46,811 nt of DNA from the NCBI GenBank assembly GCA_017464525.1, contig JAFTZM010000020.1, positions 1 through 46,811 of the forward strand, given 5' to 3'. The stretch is from Clostridia bacterium (GTDB lineage Bacteria; Bacillota; Clostridia; Oscillospirales; QAKW01). A program made the position numbers and the translations under genes. This document shows positions 7,527 through 15,626 of this stretch, piece after piece. Each line of letters opens with the position of its first letter. Position 1 is the stretch's first letter. The notes beneath the pieces were generated by a model, which saw only the letters and a program-made list of their open reading frames with translations, was not told the origin of the DNA and did no database searches.

Positions 7527-8447
7527 ATGACGCAAGAACAATATTTTAAAAACCTGAATGTCCCAAAGGGGAAGATCGACGTTGTATTGGATACCGATGC
7601 CTACAACGAGATCGACGATCAGTTTGCCATCTGCTATATGCTCCGATCCCCGCAAAAGTTTTGTATCAAGGGCATTTGTGCGGCTCCGTTTTTTAACAGC
7701 CGATCCGTTTCAGCGGCAGACGGAATGATCAAAAGCTACGATGAAATTTTAAATTTATTGACCCTGGCAGGCGAAGAGGAGCTCAAAAGCACCGTCTTTA
7801 AAGGTTCTGAAAGCTATCTGGCCAACGAAACAACCCCGGTCAACTCTGAGGCCGCAGATTTTATGGCAGAGCTTGCCGAGCATTATTCTCCCGAGGCTCC
7901 CCTTTACATCGTTGCCATCGGCGCCATCACCAATGTGGCATCTGCCATCCTGAAAAATCCAAAAATGAAGGAAAACTGTGTGGTCATCTGGCTGGGCGGT
8001 CACGGCGTTCATGTTCCTCTCGGCGCTTCCGAGTTTAACATGAGGCAGGATATTGCGGCAGCAAGGGTTGTTTTTGGCTGCGGGATCCCCTTGGTTCAGC
8101 TGCCGTGCATGGGTGTTGTGGACCATTTTGCCACGTCAAAATATGAATTGGAGCACTGGCTCAAGGAAAAAAATCCGCTGTGTGATTATTTGTATAAAAA
8201 TGCGGTAGAAGAGGCCGAATCCTATGCTGCAGGAAAACCCTGGACAAGGGTCATCTGGGACGTAACCGCTGTTGCGTGGCTTCTGGATGAAGACTCAAAA
8301 TTCATGAAGGATCGCCTGATCCAAAGCCCTATCCCGGAATACGACAAGCATTATGTCTTTGACGAAAACAGACATTTCATCAAATACGTCTATGAGATCC
8401 GGCGAGATGTGCTGTTCGAAGATTTATTCAGAGTATTAAGCAGATAA
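7527..8447 (+). CDS. Inosine-uridine type nucleoside hydrolase
   Basis: 306 residues. The N-terminal calcium and ribose site motif is VVLDTDAYNEIDDQFAI (Asp22, Asp24, Asp30, Asp31), a slight variant of the usual DTDxGxDDAxA. Family features continue with APLYIVAIGAITNVASAIL, the strand bearing the third metal ligand region, WLGGHGV, and EFNMRQDIAAARVVF, which matches the EFN-x(2)-xDPxAA segment with Gln-Asp in place of Asp-Pro. VIWDVTAVAWLL near 255 provides the last metal Asp. The enzyme releases ribose and base from a nucleoside; the variant motif and sugar-locus context leave room for another N- or O-riboside. AAAGGAGGCGG precedes the start. Confidence 0.88.
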   Translation: MTQEQYFKNLNVPKGKIDVVLDTDAYNEIDDQFAICYMLRSPQKFCIKGICAAPFFNSRSVSAADGMIKSYDEILNLLTLAGEEELKSTVFKGSESYLANETTPVNSEAADFMAELAEHYSPEAPLYIVAIGAITNVASAILKNPKMKENCVVIWLGGHGVHVPLGASEFNMRQDIAAARVVFGCGIPLVQLPCMGVVDHFATSKYELEHWLKEKNPLCDYLYKNAVEEAESYAAGKPWTRVIWDVTAVAWLLDEDSKFMKDRLIQSPIPEYDKHYVFDENRHFIKYVYEIRRDVLFEDLFRVLSR

Positions 8448-8489
8448 CAAACAGAAGCGACGCCGTTTCCGGAATGAATACCACCAGTA

Positions 8490-9377
8490 TTATAGAACAT
8501 TGATGATCAACAGCCCGGCAAAGGCTACCAGAATTCCGATGATACACTTGGGGGTCAGCTTCTCCTTAAAGAAGACCGCCGACATAGCAGTAGAAAGGAT
8601 CAAAGCCGCTCCTTGGTTCAGGGGATAGAGCAGCACGGAGTTGAGATGCTCCGCCGCCAAGGTCTTGAAGAAGGAATTGGCAAAAAGGCAGATGGCCATG
8701 ATCAGAATATAGCCGAAAACCTTTTTGAAAACGCCCCTTTCCCCCTGCGCCTCCCGGGGCTTGACCAGCAAATAAGCAACAGCAAGGGTAACCGCTGCAA
8801 AGATATAGGTATAAAAATTGAACACAGATGCCGAGATCTCCGGCAGACTTTTCACAAAAAGCTTTTGAGAAAAATCGGTAATGCCGTTGGAAAAACCGCA
8901 GATCAGCAACAGCAGCAGAGAGGAAAAATTGATCTTTTCTTTAATGGTATTGTTATAGGAGCACATGATCATCACCGCCCCGAACAGCACGGCGATCCCC
9001 AGCCATTGGGTCAGTTTGACCGCCTCATCAAAAAAGATACTGCCGGCGATGAGAGGCACCAGAACGCCCATCATCAAAAATACATCCAGCATCATATAGG
9101 CGCTCTTTTTGACCGAGATCAGCCAGGTCACCACAAACACCGCAGTGGAAACACCTGATAAAGCGGAGATCAGGATCAGCTCGGGCGAGGGCTTCAGCTG
9201 CGCTACGCTGCCGCCGAAAAGGATCAGTACAAACCCGATCACAATGCATAAAAGCATCCGAATCAGATTGGCTAGCATGGAATCCTTAAAGCCATTTAGA
9301 TACCCGCTCGTTTTCTTTCCGCAAAAGCCCTTGGTCGCACCGGCTAAAAGCGCCACCAGCAGTAATAAATATCCCAT
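8490..9377 (-). CDS. DMT superfamily (EamA-type) transporter
   Basis: 295 residues, almost entirely hydrophobic, with about ten predicted membrane segments in two five-helix halves. Examples are MGYLLLLVALLAGATKGFCG at the start, a helix at LMMGVLVPLIAGSIFF, and the late pair AALILSTAMSAVFFKEKLTP and IIGILVAFAGLLIINVL. The AVFFKEKLTP signature at the end of each half is typical of EamA transporters. Short charged loops (KPREAQGERG) lie between the halves. GGAGGGG precedes the start. The substrate is unknown; the family exports or imports small metabolites. It stands alone, convergent with the nucleoside hydrolase gene. Confidence 0.85.
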   Translation of the reverse strand: MGYLLLLVALLAGATKGFCGKKTSGYLNGFKDSMLANLIRMLLCIVIGFVLILFGGSVAQLKPSPELILISALSGVSTAVFVVTWLISVKKSAYMMLDVFLMMGVLVPLIAGSIFFDEAVKLTQWLGIAVLFGAVMIMCSYNNTIKEKINFSSLLLLLICGFSNGITDFSQKLFVKSLPEISASVFNFYTYIFAAVTLAVAYLLVKPREAQGERGVFKKVFGYILIMAICLFANSFFKTLAAEHLNSVLLYPLNQGAALILSTAMSAVFFKEKLTPKCIIGILVAFAGLLIINVL

Positions 9378-9466
9378 GATACCCCTCCAGAATCATTAGT
9401 TGAAATATTATAGCATAACAACATTAAAAAGTAAAGGCCCGCCGAAGCAAGCCTATACGATATATA

Positions 9467-10324
9467 TTACTGAGCACATTTTTTACAAGGTGTCAATCCT
9501 GAATTCTTCGCTTTTTGCAAGGATACTGAGTAACTGTTTTTACCGCCACATTCCGGATCTAAATGATACCTTTTTCCGCTCGGCGTACGATATACCATAA
9601 TGCCATCACTATCATCGCCATCCGGATCTCCGGTTGCAGCCGAACCCGAAGAATTTCCACCGGAAGTCGAATTTGACCCCAAAGAATTGGACGATGTTTC
9701 TAACGCCTTGCCACAAACCGACCATTTTCCGCCGGAATATTTATGCCCTGCCGAAGAACCCGTTGTTGTTCCGCAAACGGTGCAGGTTTTGGGGGCGGAG
9801 CAGGTGGCAGGGCTCCAACTATGCTCGGTTACGTCGCCTTCTGTAACACCGCAAACAGAACAGCTTTTGGCAGCCGTGCAAGTTGCAGCCATCCATTCAT
9901 GCCCCTTTGCCTCCCCCAAGGTCTCACCGCATTCTGTGCATTTTTGCGGGGAAATGCAGGTAGCCTCCGCAAAGCTATGCTCATGTACGATTTCATCCGA
10001 TTCCGGCTGATCCGCATCCTCTGCAACATCATCAAACACGATGCCGGGATCCTTTTCTGTTTCTTCTACGGAAACATCAGGACTGCTCGGTGTTTCCTCA
10101 GACGGTGCTGTTGCGATCACCAAAACAAAAAGCAGCACCACCGCAATGATCTGAATCGGCTTTTTGAGATATTTTCCCATTATTTCCTGCCATTTTGGGA
10201 TTGGTGCAACCACCGCTGCAGTTATGACAGAAGACAAGCTTGAAAAGCTGGTGAAAAAAGCAATTGCGGTCAAGCCGAAAAAAGCAGTCAATATCCATAA
10301 ACATATTTTTTTGATCTTTTCCAT
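9467..10324 (-). CDS. Membrane-anchored cysteine-repeat protein of unknown function
   Basis: 285 residues. Two membrane segments lie near the N-terminus (ILTAFFGLTAIAFFTSF and IQIIAVVLLFVLVIATA), then an acidic linker. At least three repeats follow of the form H-x(4-5)-ATC-x(5)-C-x(2)-CG, with SPQKCTECGETLGEAKGH, AAKSCSVCGVTEGDVTEH and APKTCTVCGTTTGSSAGH, each resembling a small metal-binding knuckle. A Ser/Gly-rich spacer is followed by a C-terminal Ada-like segment, YRTPSGKRYHLDPECGG to LTPCKKC, resembling small Cys4-type metal sites. The repeats probably face outside if the linker follows the second helix. It is divergent from a small XRE repressor with operator-like palindromes between them, so it is likely that repressor's target. 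I do not recognise a function. Confidence 0.75.
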   Translation of the reverse strand: MEKIKKICLWILTAFFGLTAIAFFTSFSSLSSVITAAVVAPIPKWQEIMGKYLKKPIQIIAVVLLFVLVIATAPSEETPSSPDVSVEETEKDPGIVFDDVAEDADQPESDEIVHEHSFAEATCISPQKCTECGETLGEAKGHEWMAATCTAAKSCSVCGVTEGDVTEHSWSPATCSAPKTCTVCGTTTGSSAGHKYSGGKWSVCGKALETSSNSLGSNSTSGGNSSGSAATGDPDGDDSDGIMVYRTPSGKRYHLDPECGGKNSYSVSLQKAKNSGLTPCKKCAQ

Positions 10325-10345
10325 TTTAATCCCTCTTCCTTTTAA

Positions 10346-10413
10346 TAACCAAATGGTTATATCGCAACATAATTATATCGCAATCATGATACCATGTCAA
10401 TACCAAACGGTTA
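10346..10413. promoter_or_regulatory. Operator palindromes and tandem repeats in a divergent control region
   Basis: TAACCAAATGGTTA (10346-10359) and TACCAAACGGTTA (10401-10413) are two versions of the palindrome ACCAAn-GGTTA. Between them TTATATCGCAA occurs twice (10358-10368 and 10374-10384, period 16). The arrangement lies between the cysteine-repeat gene and the XRE gene and looks like an autoregulated repressor site. Confidence 0.55.
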
Positions 10414-10430
10414 TGGAAGACGGTGTAAAA

Positions 10431-10667
10431 ATGGATAATTATTATCCCAGATTAAAGGATATGCGTGAGGATCACGATCTATCGCAGCAGGAAGTTGCAG
10501 ACTATCTCCAGATGAAGCAGCCGCAATACAGCCGCTATGAACGAGGACTACGGGATATTCCCACGGATATCCTGATCCGCCTTGCCCGGCTATACAATAC
10601 CTCCACCGATTTTCTTCTGGGGCTGACCAATGACCCCCGGCCCTCTCACAAAAAGCGATCCGGATGA
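10431..10667 (+). CDS. Small XRE family DNA-binding protein
   Basis: 78 residues from the ATG at 10431; an in-frame ATG at 10413 is possible but neither has a strong ribosome binding site. Nearly the whole protein is one HTH_3 domain: LKDMREDHDLSQQEVADYL, QMKQPQYSRYERGLRDIPTD, ILIRLARLYNTSTDFLLGL. The RxERG-x(2)-P-x(3)-L pattern is the canonical Cro/C1-type signature. With no sensor domain it is either a simple autorepressor or needs a partner. The palindromes directly upstream are its likely operators, shared with the divergent membrane protein gene. The stop codon lies within a strong hairpin. Confidence 0.85.
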   Translation: MDNYYPRLKDMREDHDLSQQEVADYLQMKQPQYSRYERGLRDIPTDILIRLARLYNTSTDFLLGLTNDPRPSHKKRSG

Positions 10668-10695
10668 TATCCCTGTATCATCCGGATCGCTTTTT
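10650..10695. terminator. Bidirectional terminator between convergent genes
   Basis: A 20-base perfect stem (arms at 10650-10669 and 10676-10695; AAAAAGCGATCC matches GGATCGCTTTTT) with a 6-base loop TCCCTG. It serves the XRE gene on plus and the GH78-like gene on minus. Confidence 0.9.
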
Positions 10696-10712
10696 CAATT
10701 TGACATCTGCTT

Positions 10713-12776
10713 TTATTGTCCCTCCGCCATTTCATAGCAGATCTCCTTCGGTACGGTCACCTCGGGCCGCTGCCCCTTTTTCTGCTTTACCGTAATATTT
10801 CCGTACGGGGTGGGGATCTCCACCGCCGCATATTCCAGCCCCCAGAGGCGAGGGGCCAGGGAGATCCGTTTCCATCCCGGCTCCAGCATTTTCAGCCCGG
10901 TGAAGATCAAGGGCAGATGATAGGCGGGCGTGCCGCCCCAAGCGTGGCTGTGATCGAAGGAATAGGTGGGCTCCGGCTTATACCAGCCCTCCTGCAGCCC
11001 CTTTTCACATTCCCGGATCAACGGCCGCCAGCGATCAAAGAGGTGTAGATCCTCCCAAAGGCCGTTTTCGGTCACCGCCTGCAGAATATAGTGCATAAAA
11101 TAGGGCTGCACCTGCTGCAGATCGACGGTTTCATCCGCCGCCATGCGGATCAGCCGCTCCTTTTTGGGGGCCAGATCATAGAGCGCCGCCAGGGCGTTGG
11201 CATAGCGGGAACAATGGCGTATGGGAGGATTTTGAGGCATAAATTTCCAAGGAGTCACCGCTCCGGGCAGACCGTCGATATACCGTTCTCCGTCATAAAA
11301 CAGCCGGTTGAAATTTTCCTTCAGCTGCGCCGCTCTTTCCGCCCAAAGCTTCTCTTCCGGCCAATCGGCGATCCCGGCCAGCCCGGCAGCAGTGGTCAGC
11401 GCCTTATAATAAAAAGCATTCAGAACCGTCTGACCCAAGGATTTCGGGGGATGGTGCATGGAGTATCCCTCGGTGACCACCCAATCCACAAACATATAGC
11501 TGGGCGCCTTGCCCACCACGCCATCCTCCAGATAGCTGTGAAAACGCTCCAATAAGATCTTTAGAGCCGGGTAGCAATCCTCCAGCAGCTCCTTCTCGGC
11601 GGTATACTGATAGACAAATTCCAGCCATTGCACCCACACCAGGCTATAGGTAGTATGGAACATCTCCCCATCATTTTCCTCCAGCCACCGGGCAGTGCGC
11701 CGGATATCCAGCGCCGCCAGCCGCAGATCGCCGTAGGTCATGGCGGTCATCATGGTCTCAATGTAATAGTCGGCGGTGCAGGCTAAGAGCTCCTGATGGC
11801 GGGGGCTGTCCAGATGCAGGGTCTGGCGGCAGATCTGCAGCGTCCATTTGCAGACCTCATAAAGCTTGGTCAGCTCCTCATCACTGCATTCAAATCGCCC
11901 CTCCTGCTTCACCGGGTAACGGCTGTAAATAATATAGGGATACAGTTCCCCTTCCCCAGAAAGCACCTCCAAGGTGATCTCCCCGATGCTATGCATCCGG
12001 AAGCTGCGATACTCCCCTGCTTCGGCAAGGGTAACCGTCTCTTCCAGGATCCGCAGCCCCTCTCCCTCAGTCACATAAAGTTTCACCTTGCAGGGGCCGG
12101 TGGCGGTAAAGGCCGGGTAGGCGGAATAGATCCGATCAAACTCCACCCGGATCTTATTCCCGGAGGAAAGGGGGATCTGCCGGATATCCGGGTACACCAC
12201 GCTACGCTCCGGATGGGGCAAGGGATATTCCAGCACCTGCCGGGGATCCTCATAGACCTCCGGCCGCTCCCATTCCCCGGGTAATAGCGTCTCATCATAA
12301 ATGCAGAAATCCGCATAGCGGGGATTATGGCGCACCTGCCAGCTTTCATCGGCCGAGAAAGTCTCCTTGGAACCATCGGCAAAGATGACCGTTCCCTCCA
12401 GAAAGAAGCTCCCTCGGCCGCCGGTAACCTCAGTAAGCACCTGTGGCTGCAGCTGCACTTGGGCAAAAAACTGCAGATCCTTGCCGCAATCCAATTCATA
12501 AACATCGGCAAAACACCAGGAAAGAGGCTTTTTCATTAAAAAATCGCCTCCTGCAGAAGCCGGGCCTAAGCCGATAAAGCTTCCGTTCAGATACAACCGG
12601 TACTGGGCATCCCCGCTGACCCGCAGCCGCAGGCGGCAGGGCTTCTTTTCAAAGGTATAGGTTCTTTGAAACTCCGCCATAGCATAGCGATGCTCCTCCC
12701 CCTTGAGCCAGGTCATCGCCGGGGAGACCTGATATGCGGGATGCTTTTCCCGATCCAGCCAAATCCGTTTGCTCAT
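10713..12776 (-). CDS. GH78-like alpha-L-rhamnosidase family protein
   Basis: 687 residues from the ATG at 12776, which overlaps the TGA of the upstream gene (ATGA), so translation is likely coupled. The N-terminal beta-sandwich includes LRVSGDAQYRLYLNGSFIGL and GGDFLMKKPLSW. The (alpha/alpha)6 catalytic barrel begins about residue 310 with EGRFECSDEELTKLYEVCKW and carries TLHLDSPRHQELLACTADYY, the family's aspartate-rich DxP-x(2)-E segment, then YMFVDWVVTEGY. The C-terminus has the family's SFDHSHAWGGTPAYHL followed by the beta-sandwich LAPRLWGLEYAAVEIPTPYG. No signal peptide is visible, so it probably works inside the cell on rhamnosylated oligosaccharides. It is transcribed after EutH and a membrane repeat protein, an unexpected combination. 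Confidence 0.82.
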   Translation of the reverse strand: MSKRIWLDREKHPAYQVSPAMTWLKGEEHRYAMAEFQRTYTFEKKPCRLRLRVSGDAQYRLYLNGSFIGLGPASAGGDFLMKKPLSWCFADVYELDCGKDLQFFAQVQLQPQVLTEVTGGRGSFFLEGTVIFADGSKETFSADESWQVRHNPRYADFCIYDETLLPGEWERPEVYEDPRQVLEYPLPHPERSVVYPDIRQIPLSSGNKIRVEFDRIYSAYPAFTATGPCKVKLYVTEGEGLRILEETVTLAEAGEYRSFRMHSIGEITLEVLSGEGELYPYIIYSRYPVKQEGRFECSDEELTKLYEVCKWTLQICRQTLHLDSPRHQELLACTADYYIETMMTAMTYGDLRLAALDIRRTARWLEENDGEMFHTTYSLVWVQWLEFVYQYTAEKELLEDCYPALKILLERFHSYLEDGVVGKAPSYMFVDWVVTEGYSMHHPPKSLGQTVLNAFYYKALTTAAGLAGIADWPEEKLWAERAAQLKENFNRLFYDGERYIDGLPGAVTPWKFMPQNPPIRHCSRYANALAALYDLAPKKERLIRMAADETVDLQQVQPYFMHYILQAVTENGLWEDLHLFDRWRPLIRECEKGLQEGWYKPEPTYSFDHSHAWGGTPAYHLPLIFTGLKMLEPGWKRISLAPRLWGLEYAAVEIPTPYGNITVKQKKGQRPEVTVPKEICYEMAEGQ

Positions 12777-13663
12777 AATAAGCAGACCCCCAATACCACG
12801 GCCAGCACCACCGCCGCCGCGCTCCAAATAATGATCTTAAACCGCTTTGCCTTGCGGAAGGCTTCCTCATAGCCCTCCTGCCGATAGGCGGGATCGGGCC
12901 GGATCGAGGTAAAGGAGGGGGCATAACATTCATCCTCCAAATATCGCCGGGCAAGGCCGCCCAGATGGATCCCGCCGGCATTCTCGGCCACATATTTAAA
13001 CAGCACCTGCGCTGTTTCGGTCTCTCCGCAGATACGGCAGGCAACTGCATAAGTGAACCGGCAGGAGATCCGATCCAAGGGATCTCGGTTATAACGGGGA
13101 TCGTCCACAACCTTCCGGTACAATTCCATCCCGCCCTTATAGTCTCCGTTTAGAAACATCCGATAAAATTTCATCACCACCACGGCGTTCCGCTGCTTTT
13201 CCGTTGCCTGCGCCTCGAAGGCATTGCAGGCCCGGCGCAAAGCCTCCAGATCCCCGGTCTCAAAGGCGATCCGGGCAAGGTATATCCAGTAGAGGTAATA
13301 CGCTTTTTTTAGTTTTTTATCCTGCAGCCGCAGATGGCATAGGTTCACCGCAGTCTGATAATCTCCGCAATAATAGGCCCCCATGATCCGCTCCCGGGAA
13401 GTGCGCAGGAAAAACATCGGCTCAGCATGAAGTGCCAAAAAGCGAAGAGGATCCAGTTCCTCTGCCAGCACCCGGGTAAAATAACGGTTGTAGATCACAT
13501 TACCCTTGAGCCGCATCAGTACCATAAATGCCAGTAAAAGCAGCAGCTGTACTCCAAAACGGTCCTTGAAAAGGATCAGCACCAGAATGTAGAGCAGCAG
13601 GATCAGGATGGACGACACCCAAGTAACGGTCTTATGGCGGCGAATGATCTGGCGGTTAGTCAT
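12773..13663 (-). CDS. Membrane protein with TPR-like helical repeats, unknown function
   Basis: 296 residues. Two N-terminal membrane segments (VTWVSSILILLLYILVLILF and VQLLLLLAFMVLM) are followed by a cytoplasmic helical domain with TPR-like pairs, for example YYCGDYQTAVNLCHLRLQD, YLARIAFETGDLEALRRACN, RMFLNGDYKGGMELYRKVV and AVACRICGETETAQVLFKYV. A final helix IIWSAAAVVLAVVLGVCLL spans the membrane at the very C-terminus. The start overlaps the EutH stop by 8 bases and its stop overlaps the next start, so the three genes are a coupled unit. Its role in that unit is unknown; it may be a scaffold. Confidence 0.7.
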   Translation of the reverse strand: MTNRQIIRRHKTVTWVSSILILLLYILVLILFKDRFGVQLLLLLAFMVLMRLKGNVIYNRYFTRVLAEELDPLRFLALHAEPMFFLRTSRERIMGAYYCGDYQTAVNLCHLRLQDKKLKKAYYLYWIYLARIAFETGDLEALRRACNAFEAQATEKQRNAVVVMKFYRMFLNGDYKGGMELYRKVVDDPRYNRDPLDRISCRFTYAVACRICGETETAQVLFKYVAENAGGIHLGGLARRYLEDECYAPSFTSIRPDPAYRQEGYEEAFRKAKRFKIIIWSAAAVVLAVVLGVCLL

Positions 13664-14735
13664 ATTTTTTCTCTCCCTTCATTACGCTTAGAGCAACGGC
13701 CACCGCCGTAATACCGGCGGTCAGCTTGCCTACCATCAAAGCCGGGATCATGGCAGCATCGTACCCGGCGGTAAAGGCCAGATGATCCCCGAACACAAAG
13801 GCGGCCGAGACCGCAAAGGCCATATTGACCACCTTGCCCCGGGAATCCATCTCCTTGACCATTCCGAACGTTGCGATGGAATTAGCCAGCGTTGCCACCA
13901 GGCCGGAAACAGCGATGCTATTGATCTTCAGCAGGGCGCCCGCCTTTTCCATGGGCTTTTTCAGCAATCGGTTGATCACAGCGATGAGGGGAAAAGCCCC
14001 TGCCAGCACTACCGCAATCTCCCCTACCACCGCAAAGGCCTCGGTCATGGAGCCCAAACCGGGGATCAGGGTAAAATCTGTGATGCATTGGATCCCGCCA
14101 GCCATTAGCCCCACGGTGGCGACCGCGGTGATCAGCCGCCCGAACCACACAAAGCCAACGATCAGGTACCGTTCCAGTTTCCACAGCCCAAGGGCAATCA
14201 AAACAGAAAAAGCAGCGATGGGCACCGTATTTTTCAGCATCATCAGCAGCGGAAATCCGGCCGCCAGCCCGCCGGCGATGATTCCCAAAGGAATGGTGAT
14301 CACCCCGCAAAGGATTCCCTTTGCAGCAAATTTCTGATCCTCTTTTTCCAGGCCGCTCATGGCCACCGGGATGGTGAAGGAAACGGTGGCGCCCAGCATA
14401 GAGGCTGTAATGATGCCCCCCAGCTGCGCCGCCTCAGGGCTGATCGCCAGTTCCTGCGCCAGAGGGGCACCGCCCATATCGCAGGCCAGCAGGATCCCGG
14501 CAAACAAAGCGGGATCCGCCCCCATCCATTGAAAAAAGGGGGTCACCAGCGGTGCCAGCAGATCGGCAATGGCCGGCGCCAGCACAAGGATCCCCACCAT
14601 GGAAAGCGCCAACTCTCCCATGGTTTTGATCCCGTTTTCAAAGGCCTTGCCCAACCCCAGCCGGCTGCCGAAGATGCGATCCAAGCCGCCCAATACCATA
14701 AAGATTGCCATGATAATAATTACGATCCTTGCCAT
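13656..14735 (-). CDS. eutH: Ethanolamine permease EutH
   Basis: 359 residues, polytopic (about ten membrane segments). The N-terminus (ILDRIFGS-like region GGLDRIFGSRLGLGKAFENG, IKTMGELALSMVGILVLAP) and the DMGGAPLAQELA loop are characteristic of EutH. So is the SMLGATVSFTIPVAMSGLEK segment, and the C-terminus is a hydrophobic helix before the KGEKKYD tail. EutH admits ethanolamine at low concentration or low pH. No other eut genes (ammonia lyase, microcompartment shell) are in the window, so this is an orphan copy, cotranscribed with a TPR membrane protein and a GH78-like enzyme. The ribosome site is AGGAGCAGGGT. A 61-base palindromic repeat sits between its start and the divergent thioesterase gene, so the repeat is probably in its leader. 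Confidence 0.85.
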   Translation of the reverse strand: MARIVIIIMAIFMVLGGLDRIFGSRLGLGKAFENGIKTMGELALSMVGILVLAPAIADLLAPLVTPFFQWMGADPALFAGILLACDMGGAPLAQELAISPEAAQLGGIITASMLGATVSFTIPVAMSGLEKEDQKFAAKGILCGVITIPLGIIAGGLAAGFPLLMMLKNTVPIAAFSVLIALGLWKLERYLIVGFVWFGRLITAVATVGLMAGGIQCITDFTLIPGLGSMTEAFAVVGEIAVVLAGAFPLIAVINRLLKKPMEKAGALLKINSIAVSGLVATLANSIATFGMVKEMDSRGKVVNMAFAVSAAFVFGDHLAFTAGYDAAMIPALMVGKLTAGITAVAVALSVMKGEKKYD

Positions 14736-14755
14736 ACCCTGCTCCTATTTTTTTA

Positions 14756-14816
14756 TTAGCCAAAGCATCGAAAAACCGCCCTTTCGGGCCGATTCAAGTT
14801 TCAATGCTTTGGCTAA
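14756..14816. repeat. 61-bp inverted-repeat element (short copy)
   Basis: Arms TTAGCCAAAGCATCGAAA and TTTCAATGCTTTGGCTAA pair over 18 bases with one mismatch around an internal CCGCCCTTTCGGGCCG. The right 54 bases are the same as the end of the 276-bp element at 33406-33681, apart from a few mismatches. Ends are TA-GCC ... GGC-TA, consistent with insertion at a TA dinucleotide. In the minus-strand transcript it would form a stem just before the eutH ribosome site. Confidence 0.7.
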
Positions 14817-14888
14817 CAAAAGAATATCATAGCCGCCTGATTTTTTCAATAAATTTAAAGAAAACTTAAGGTAATAAAGCAAAAAATG

Positions 14889-14897
14889 TGTTATAAT
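14889..14897 (+). promoter_or_regulatory. Extended -10 promoter of the thioesterase gene
   Basis: TGTTATAAT is an extended -10 with a perfect hexamer, 39 bases before the start codon. No convincing -35 is present; the ribosome site is TAGGAG. Confidence 0.5.
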
Positions 14898-14935
14898 AGA
14901 GCTATATTTATTACAATTAAATGTAGGAGTCAGAC

Positions 14936-15598
14936 ATGAAGCAAACCATTTCCACCGTAATTCCCGATCATTCCCCCAAAACCGTACTGCAGCTATTCCA
15001 GCAAGCTGCCGATACCCACGGAGAGCTGATGGGGGTGGGCTTTAAAGGCATGATGAAAAAAGGGCTGCTCTGGGTGGTGACCCAGATCCGCTACGAAGTA
15101 GTTAAAAAGCCCGAAAAAAACCAGTCGGTCCAGCTCATCACCTGGCCGCTGCCCGCCGCCCGGATCGGCTTTGAGCGAAACTGCATCATCGCCGATGAAC
15201 AGGGAGAACCCCTGATCCGGGGCACCTCTCTTTGGGTAGTGATCGATACCGCCACCCGCCGGCTGGCCAACGGGATTGCCCTTTACCCCCAAGGAGATTA
15301 CTGCACCGAAAGGATCTTTCCTGACCGTGCCCGCCGAATCCGGGATTTCGAGGCGGAGCCGGTCTTTACCGTTACCCCCGGTGAGGAATATATCGACCGC
15401 AACGGCCATGTAAACAATACCCATTATGCCGCCTTTGCCATGGAGGCGCTGGGCTCCCCTGAAGTGACCGCCTTCCAGATCGATTACATCCATGAAGTGC
15501 TGGCCGGTCAGCCCCTGACCCTCTGCACCGCCGGCAATTTGGTCAAAGGAATATCCAGCGACGGAACAATGATGTTTGCATGCTCTGTCCAAAAATAA
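14936..15598 (+). CDS. Acyl-ACP thioesterase, double hot-dog
   Basis: 220 residues. First hot-dog: LQLFQQAADTHGELMGVGF and MKKGLLWVVTQIRYEVVKKP, the pattern of bacterial acyl-ACP thioesterases in the plant FatA/FatB family. Second hot-dog: DRNGHVNNTHYAAFAMEAL, where Asn and His of the catalytic DxNxHVNNxxY motif are seen, and EVLAGQPLTLCTAG. The enzyme releases free fatty acids from acyl carrier protein. The protein is near the family's lower size limit (about 230-250). It has its own promoter and terminator, and no fatty-acid synthesis genes are adjacent. Confidence 0.85.
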   Translation: MKQTISTVIPDHSPKTVLQLFQQAADTHGELMGVGFKGMMKKGLLWVVTQIRYEVVKKPEKNQSVQLITWPLPAARIGFERNCIIADEQGEPLIRGTSLWVVIDTATRRLANGIALYPQGDYCTERIFPDRARRIRDFEAEPVFTVTPGEEYIDRNGHVNNTHYAAFAMEALGSPEVTAFQIDYIHEVLAGQPLTLCTAGNLVKGISSDGTMMFACSVQK

Positions 15599-15626
15599 AA
15601 AAGCGCCTCAGCGCTTTTTTATTTTT
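15591..15626. terminator. Bidirectional terminator
   Basis: Stem AAAAAAGCGC (15597-15606) and GCGCTTTTTT (15611-15620) with loop CTCA, extended by flanking A and T runs. It lies between two convergent genes. Confidence 0.85.
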
